Of a stretch of 64,000 nt of DNA, positions 59,809-64,000 are shown piece by piece. A program made the translations under genes and the position numbers. The DNA is taken from assembly GCA_964654415.1 (NCBI GenBank), contig CAZZIP010000001.1:62001-126000 (forward strand), written 5' to 3'. Below the pieces are notes generated by a model, which had not been told where the DNA came from, did not search any database, and worked only from the letters and a program-made list of their open reading frames with translations. The DNA comes from Methylohalobius sp964654415 (lineage in GTDB: Bacteria; Pseudomonadota; Gammaproteobacteria; Methylococcales; Methylothermaceae). Each line of letters opens with the position of its first letter. Positions within the stretch are counted from its first letter, which is position 1.

Positions 59809-61191
59809 TTAAACCGGGTGTTCGCTGTCTCCCCAGAATCGGCTCCAAGTGCGGCGGCCAGGGCTGGGTCGCTGATTGATAGGCAGGTAGTCGCGTTGCG
59901 GATGGCCTACATACAGCTGGCGTGGTCGACCGATCTTGATGTTGGGATCGGAGATCATCTCCTTCCAGTGAGCTACCCAGCCCACCGTGCGGCCGATGGC
60001 AAACAGCACGGTAAACATGTTGGTGGGAAAGCCCATCGCCCGAAGCACGATCCCGGTATAGAAGTCCACGTTGGGGTATAACTTGCGCTCGATGAAATAC
60101 TCGTCCTCGAGGGCGATCCGTTCCAGCTCCATCGCCAACTCCAGCAGTGGGTCATTCCGGCGGCCCAGTTCCTCCAGCACATCGTAACAGGTCTGGCGCA
60201 TGATCTCGGCGCGCGGGTCGTAATGTTTGTAGACCCGATGGCCGAAACCCATCAGCCGGAAGGGGTCGTTCTTGTCTTTGGCGCGGGCGATGTATTCAGG
60301 GATACGGCTTTTGTGGCCGATTTCCATCAGCATCTTCAGCACCGCCTCGTTAGCACCACCATGGGCAGGTCCCCACAGGGAGGCGATGCCGGCGGCGATA
60401 CAAGCAAACGGATTGGCGCCCGACGAACCGGCGAGCCGGACGGTCGAAGTGGAGGCGTTTTGCTCGTGGTCGGCATGGAGGATGAGGATGCGGTCTAGCG
60501 CCTTTACCAGGACTGGGTTGGGCTGATATTCCTCAGTTGGATTGGAGAAAGTTAGGTACAAAAGGTTCTCGGCGTAGCTCAAACGGTTTTGGGGATAGAC
60601 GAATGGCCACCCCATCGCGTAACGATAGGCATAGGCGCCGATGGTGGGCATCTTGGCGATGATCCGATAGGCAGCCAGCATCCGCTGTTCGGGGTCGGTG
60701 ATGTCCATGTCGTCGTGATAAAAAGCCGACAAAGCGCCAACCACCCCCACCATGATCGCCATGGGGTGGGATTTGCGGGTAAAGCCGCGGAAAAACAGCA
60801 TGAGCTGATCGTGGAGTAGCGTATGGCGCTTGATGTCGCGCTCGAACTCCGCTTTCTCTTCGAGCGATGGCAATTCCCCATAGAGCAGCAGATAGCACAC
60901 CTCCATGTAATCGCTATGGGCAGCCAATTGCTGGATCGGATACCCCCGATACAAGAGCACGCCTTTTTCCCCGTCGATGAAGGTGATCGCCGACTTGCAC
61001 GAGGCGGTCGAGGTAAACCCTGGATCGTAGGTTAACATCTCGGCTTCGCTGTAAAAACCACGGATGTCGATGGCCGGCGGTCCCAAGGTGCCGTGTAATA
61101 GGGGGCGCTGATAGCGCTTGCCGGTGCGCTCGTCAATCAGGGTGAAACCAGCCCCGTTGCTAGTGGGCTTGGAAGTTGGCTCATTTGCCAT
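59809..61191 (-). CDS. gltA: Citrate synthase (type II, hexameric type)
   Basis: Condenses oxaloacetate and acetyl-CoA, entry to the TCA cycle. The 460-residue protein begins with a Ser/Thr/Asn-rich tail then FTLIDERTGKRYQRPLLHGT, DPGFTSTASCKSAITFIDGE, LLYRGYPIQQLAAHSDYMEV, the active site LHADHEQNASTSTVRLAGSS, WGPAHGGANEAVLKML and FGHRVYKHYDPRAEIM with the catalytic His, plus NVDFYTGIVLRAMGFPTNMF with Asp. The length is about 30 residues more than E. coli GltA, from longer termini. Divergent from prfC across 124 AT-rich bases. Confidence 0.96.
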   Translation of the reverse strand: MANEPTSKPTSNGAGFTLIDERTGKRYQRPLLHGTLGPPAIDIRGFYSEAEMLTYDPGFTSTASCKSAITFIDGEKGVLLYRGYPIQQLAAHSDYMEVCYLLLYGELPSLEEKAEFERDIKRHTLLHDQLMLFFRGFTRKSHPMAIMVGVVGALSAFYHDDMDITDPEQRMLAAYRIIAKMPTIGAYAYRYAMGWPFVYPQNRLSYAENLLYLTFSNPTEEYQPNPVLVKALDRILILHADHEQNASTSTVRLAGSSGANPFACIAAGIASLWGPAHGGANEAVLKMLMEIGHKSRIPEYIARAKDKNDPFRLMGFGHRVYKHYDPRAEIMRQTCYDVLEELGRRNDPLLELAMELERIALEDEYFIERKLYPNVDFYTGIVLRAMGFPTNMFTVLFAIGRTVGWVAHWKEMISDPNIKIGRPRQLYVGHPQRDYLPINQRPSPGRRTWSRFWGDSEHPV

Positions 61192-61315
61192 GGCGATGGC
61201 CTCTCAATGTGTTCAAATTATTATTAGGGTATCACGAAGCGATAGGAATGAAAGCTAGGTGCAGTCGTCAAAGAAACATGTTATATTTTTATATTTTTAG
61301 ATTTTAAGCCATCCC

Positions 61316-62896
61316 GTGAACGATCCGGTCCAGGAAATTTTAAAGCGCCGCACTTTCGCCATCATCTCCCATCCGGATGCGGGCAAGACCACGCTTACCG
61401 AAAAGCTGCTCCTGTTCGGCGGGGCGATTCAGCTTGCAGGCGCAGTCAAGGGCCGTAAGGCCTCGCGCCACGCTACCTCTGACTGGATGGAGATGGAAAA
61501 GCAGCGGGGAATCTCGGTGACTACCTCGGTAATGCAGTTCGAACACCGAGGCTGTCTGATGAACCTGCTCGACACGCCAGGACATGCCGATTTTTCTGAG
61601 GACACCTATCGCACTTTGACCGCCGTAGACTCGGCTCTGATGGTGATCGACAGCGCCAAGGGGGTCGAGGAGCGCACGATCAAGCTGATGGAAGTCTGCC
61701 GCCTGCGCTCCACGCCGATCATGACCTTCATCAACAAACTTGACCGCGAAGGGCGCGATCCCATTGAGCTTTTGGATGAAATCGAGCAGGTGCTCGGCAT
61801 CTGCTGTGCACCGCTCACCTGGCCGATTGGCATGGGCAGGCGTTTTGCGGGGGTCTATCACTTATATGAGGACGCGGTGCATCTATTTGATGCTCGCCAC
61901 CGTGATCGCGTCGTCAAAGGCGAAGTGATTGAGGGATTGAACAACCCGACTTTGGACCTACGGCTCAAGCATCAGGCTGAAGAGCTGCGCGAGGAAGTCG
62001 AGTTGGTGCGCGGCGCTAGCCATTCCTTCGACCACCAGGAGTATCTGGCAGGCAGGCAGACGCCGGTGCTGTTCGGTTCGGCGATCAACAACTTCGGTGT
62101 AGTGGAACTTTTAGACGCCATTGCCCGCTATGCCCCTCCACCCCAGCCGCGGCAGGCGCAGGAGCGTGAAGTGAGACCACACGAGCCTGGCTTCACAGGG
62201 TTCGTGTTCAAAATCCAGGCCAATATGGACCCGTTACACCGCGATCGGATCGCGTTCGTGCGTATCTGCTCGGGCAAATATGAGAAAGGAATGAAGCTCC
62301 ACCAGGTCCGCTTGGGCAAGACTCTCACCTTGGCCAACGCCCTCACTTTCCAGGCGCAAAGCCGCCAACACGTAGAGGAGGCCTGGCCAGGGGACATCAT
62401 CGGCATCTATAATCACGGCACCATCCAGGTAGCCGATACTTTCACTCAAGGGGAAAAGCTCAAGTTCGGCGGTATTCCTTTTTTCGCCCCGGAACTGTTC
62501 CGGCGGGTAGTACTGCGCGATCCATTACGCGCTAAGGCGCTGCACAAGGGGTTGGTGCAGCTCAGCGAGGAGGGCGCGACTCAGGTGTTTCGGCCGCTGA
62601 AGAATAACGACTTGATCTTAGGTGCGGTGGGGATGCTACAATTTGATGTAACCGCGTTCCGGCTCAAAGACGAGTATCACGTAGAATGCGGCTTCGAGCC
62701 GATCAACGTCGTCACCGTCCGCTGGATCGAGTGCGATGACCCGAACCTGTTCGAGGAATTTAAGCTTAAGAACTTCGACTACTTAGCCGAGGACGGAGGC
62801 GGTTTTTTAGCCTACCTGGCTCCGAGTCGGGTAAACCTCGAGTTGGCTCAGGAGCGCTGGCCTAAGGTCAGGTTCAAGGCAACTCGCGAAGTGTAA
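61316..62896 (+). CDS. prfC: Peptide chain release factor 3
   Basis: GTPase that recycles RF1/RF2 from terminating ribosomes. The 526-residue protein has P-loop AIISHPDAGKTTLTEKLLLF, the switch region KGRKASRHATSDWMEMEKQR, DTPGHADFSEDTYRTLTAVD, FINKLDREGRDPIELLDEIE and GLVQLSEEGATQVFRPLKNN, in the RF3 pattern; length is the usual 525-530. Start is GTG at 61316. The AT-rich upstream region (TTATATTTTTATATTTTTAG) includes a likely -10. Transcribed away from gltA. Confidence 0.97.
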   Translation: MNDPVQEILKRRTFAIISHPDAGKTTLTEKLLLFGGAIQLAGAVKGRKASRHATSDWMEMEKQRGISVTTSVMQFEHRGCLMNLLDTPGHADFSEDTYRTLTAVDSALMVIDSAKGVEERTIKLMEVCRLRSTPIMTFINKLDREGRDPIELLDEIEQVLGICCAPLTWPIGMGRRFAGVYHLYEDAVHLFDARHRDRVVKGEVIEGLNNPTLDLRLKHQAEELREEVELVRGASHSFDHQEYLAGRQTPVLFGSAINNFGVVELLDAIARYAPPPQPRQAQEREVRPHEPGFTGFVFKIQANMDPLHRDRIAFVRICSGKYEKGMKLHQVRLGKTLTLANALTFQAQSRQHVEEAWPGDIIGIYNHGTIQVADTFTQGEKLKFGGIPFFAPELFRRVVLRDPLRAKALHKGLVQLSEEGATQVFRPLKNNDLILGAVGMLQFDVTAFRLKDEYHVECGFEPINVVTVRWIECDDPNLFEEFKLKNFDYLAEDGGGFLAYLAPSRVNLELAQERWPKVRFKATREV

Positions 62897-63025
62897 AGAG
62901 ATTCCGGTTCAGAGTCTGTGCATCCAATTTGTAGCCAAAATTGGTAATATTCACGAGGTTGGTTCAGTCCAGGTTCACGGAGTGGCTATTATTTTGTCAT
63001 CACTTGTCATATAAGGAGAAATAAA

Positions 63026-63451
63026 ATGAATAAAAGTAAGCTGATGTTTATTGCAGCTATGGTAGCGGCGGTAGGGGCATCCTCGATGGCTTCGGCAGTG
63101 GAATTTACGCCCGAGGAAAGCCTGTTTTTGGGGATGAAAATCTACGAGCGCGCCGCCGGCCGCGGCTGCGGTACCTGCCACGACGTGCGTCCGTTTCCGG
63201 ACCTTACCCAAAGCATCAAAAAGCTGAGCAAGGAAGAATTTATCAACGTAGTCAAGAACGGCCGTCCCGGCACCATCATGACGCCGATGGCGCCAAAGAT
63301 CATGGAAATCGGGCTGGTGAAAAACGCCTGTATGACCGAAGAACAAGCGCTCGATGCCCTGTATGCGTATCTGCAAGCGGTGGCGGAAGGCAAGGGCAAG
63401 GTGCAAAAGCCGACCACTTTGGACGCGAAGATAAAAGCCTGTGGCAAATAA
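63026..63451 (+). CDS. Periplasmic monohaem c-type cytochrome
   Basis: A 141-residue exported electron carrier. The signal peptide (1-24) ends SSMASA before VEFTPEE. A single haem motif CGTCH lies at residues 48-52 (RGCGTCHDVRPFPDL), and a Met-rich segment GTIMTPMAPKIMEIG offers the sixth ligand. The C-terminal EEQALDALYAYLQAVAEGKG is typical of small class I cytochromes. AAGGAG precedes the ATG. Partner enzyme unknown; a role in methanol, thiosulfate or other dehydrogenase electron transfer cannot be decided. A strong hairpin follows 18 bases after its stop. Confidence 0.88.
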   Translation: MNKSKLMFIAAMVAAVGASSMASAVEFTPEESLFLGMKIYERAAGRGCGTCHDVRPFPDLTQSIKKLSKEEFINVVKNGRPGTIMTPMAPKIMEIGLVKNACMTEEQALDALYAYLQAVAEGKGKVQKPTTLDAKIKACGK

Positions 63452-63457
63452 GTCAAA

Positions 63458-64000
63458 TTAGTTCTTAACCGGCCCGGAGCCTTCCGGGCCGGCCTCTTGC
63501 CGCAACTCTGGTTGAAACCAAGCGAGTTTCGCACGTAGCCTTACCACTTCGCCGACGATGATCAGAGTAGGCGCTTTGGCTTTTTCCTCCCGAGCGCGTT
63601 CAGCCAAAGTGGCAACCGTAGCAACGATCACCCGCTGGCGCGTGGTGGTCCCCGATTCGATCAAGGCTGCGGGCATGTCCGGCTTCATTCCGTGGCGGAT
63701 CAGGGCCTGACAGATTTCTTCGAGACCTAACGTTCCCATATAAATCACCAGCGTTTGCCGGGGCACCACCAGTTTGTCCCAATCGAGATTCGGCCGATCC
63801 CCCTGACGGTGGCCGGTGACGAATAGACACGATTGGGCATACTCGCGGTGAGTGAGCGGAATCCCAGCGTAGCTGGCGCAGCCTAAAGCGGCCGTGATGC
63901 CTGGCACGACCAGGAAAGGGATCCCCTCGCTGGCTAGGGTCTCGATTTCCTCCCCGCCCCGCCCGAAGATAAATGGATCTCCCCCTTTGAGGCGTACCAC
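63458..64000 (-). CDS. Uroporphyrinogen-III C-methyltransferase (partial, 5' end outside window)
   Basis: SUMT enzyme (CobA or the CysG C-terminal domain) that methylates uroporphyrinogen III for sirohaem or cobalamin. The visible 180 residues open with the family motif VVRLKGGDPFIFGRGGEE, then PGITAALGCASYAGIPLTHR, VTGHRQG, VIYMGTLGLEEICQALIRHG and ALIESGTTTRQRVIVATVAT, plus PTLIIVGEVVRLR at the C-terminal end. About 80 N-terminal residues lie to the right of the window, so whether a CysG precorrin-2 dehydrogenase domain precedes it is unknown. Confidence 0.93.
   Translation of the reverse strand: MVRLKGGDPFIFGRGGEEIETLASEGIPFLVVPGITAALGCASYAGIPLTHREYAQSCLFVTGHRQGDRPNLDWDKLVVPRQTLVIYMGTLGLEEICQALIRHGMKPDMPAALIESGTTTRQRVIVATVATLAERAREEKAKAPTLIIVGEVVRLRAKLAWFQPELRQEAGPEGSGPVKN
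63469..63492 (+). terminator. Strong GC-rich hairpin after the cytochrome gene
   Basis: CCGGCCCGGA-GCCT-TCCGGGCCGG, a perfect 10-bp stem with a 4-base loop, 18 bases after the cytochrome stop and inside the last codons of the opposing cobA gene. The T-run is short (CCTCTTG), so termination may be partial; it could serve both directions. Confidence 0.55.

Overview
This window looks like chromosomal DNA from a free-living, moderately GC-rich gammaproteobacterium. Evidence: the rpsF-rpsR-(DUF2232)-rplI block, a cutA-dsbD-aroQ-accBC-prmA run, a mtaD-ubiG-mupP-yciK run as known from pseudomonads, and the OM lipoprotein LpoA next to yraN. A dinitrogenase-reductase ADP-ribosyltransferase (draT) behind a NifA/sigma-54-type control region points to a nitrogen fixer. 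Glycogen genes, a Leptospira-type citramalate synthase and this gene set would suit an aerobic gammaproteobacterial methanotroph, but no methane or methanol oxidation gene lies in the window, so that is only a guess.

Layout. 1-2.0 kb: 5' part of an RND-pump adaptor lipoprotein (leaves the window), then decayed DNA where an IS605-type tnpB relic abuts a SulP/STAS relic. 2.1-6.9 kb: manA, then glgC-glgX. 7.1-9.2 kb: ribosomal proteins S6, S18, L9 with a DUF2232 membrane protein. 9.2-16.6 kb: minus-strand genes mrp, dcd, an SDR, cimA, a ferritin-like protein, DUF6494, nfeD, slipin, dtd. 16.7-25.4 kb: a voltage-gated-type ion channel, then the minus-strand cutA-dsbD-aroQ-accB-accC-prmA-rlmI-selW run, fxsA and a DUF2892 protein. 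25.4-31.0 kb: uvrD, a second IS605-type relic, then a di-iron/MBL (ODP-like) protein paired with a GGDEF-EAL protein. 31.0-34.9 kb: Uma2, MEKHLA, POT peptide transporter, M28 peptidase, THEP1 NTPase. 34.9-37.4 kb: exported six-bladed Kelch protein plus an outer-membrane barrel protein, then tRNA-Asn and tRNA-Arg. 37.6-41.4 kb: glgP, a coupled membrane protein, trmL. 41.5-47.8 kb: pbpG, mtnA, mtaD-ubiG-mupP-yciK-sufT. 47.8-50.3 kb: a diguanylate cyclase behind a sigma-54 promoter and, on the other strand, a degenerate receiver protein plus draT behind a second sigma-54 promoter with tandem TGT-N10-ACA sites. 50.5-57.6 kb: tRNA-Arg(CCU), alaC, hom-thrC-recJ-nadC and a membrane protein. 57.6-64 kb: yraN, lpoA, gltA, prfC, a c-type cytochrome and the 3' part of cobA/cysG.

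How they fit together. manA/glgC/glgX/glgP handle sugar phosphates and glycogen turnover; alaC, hom, thrC and cimA (with leu genes elsewhere) feed alanine, threonine and isoleucine synthesis; mtnA/mtaD work in methylthioadenosine salvage; accBC with aroQ supply fatty-acid and aromatic precursors. The most interesting parts are regulatory: the NifA/sigma-54-type draT operon with a receiver lacking its phospho-acceptor Asp, the neighbouring sigma-54-linked diguanylate cyclase, and the ODP/GGDEF-EAL pair that may couple oxygen or redox state to cyclic-di-GMP. All calls are from reading the sequence; no database search was run.
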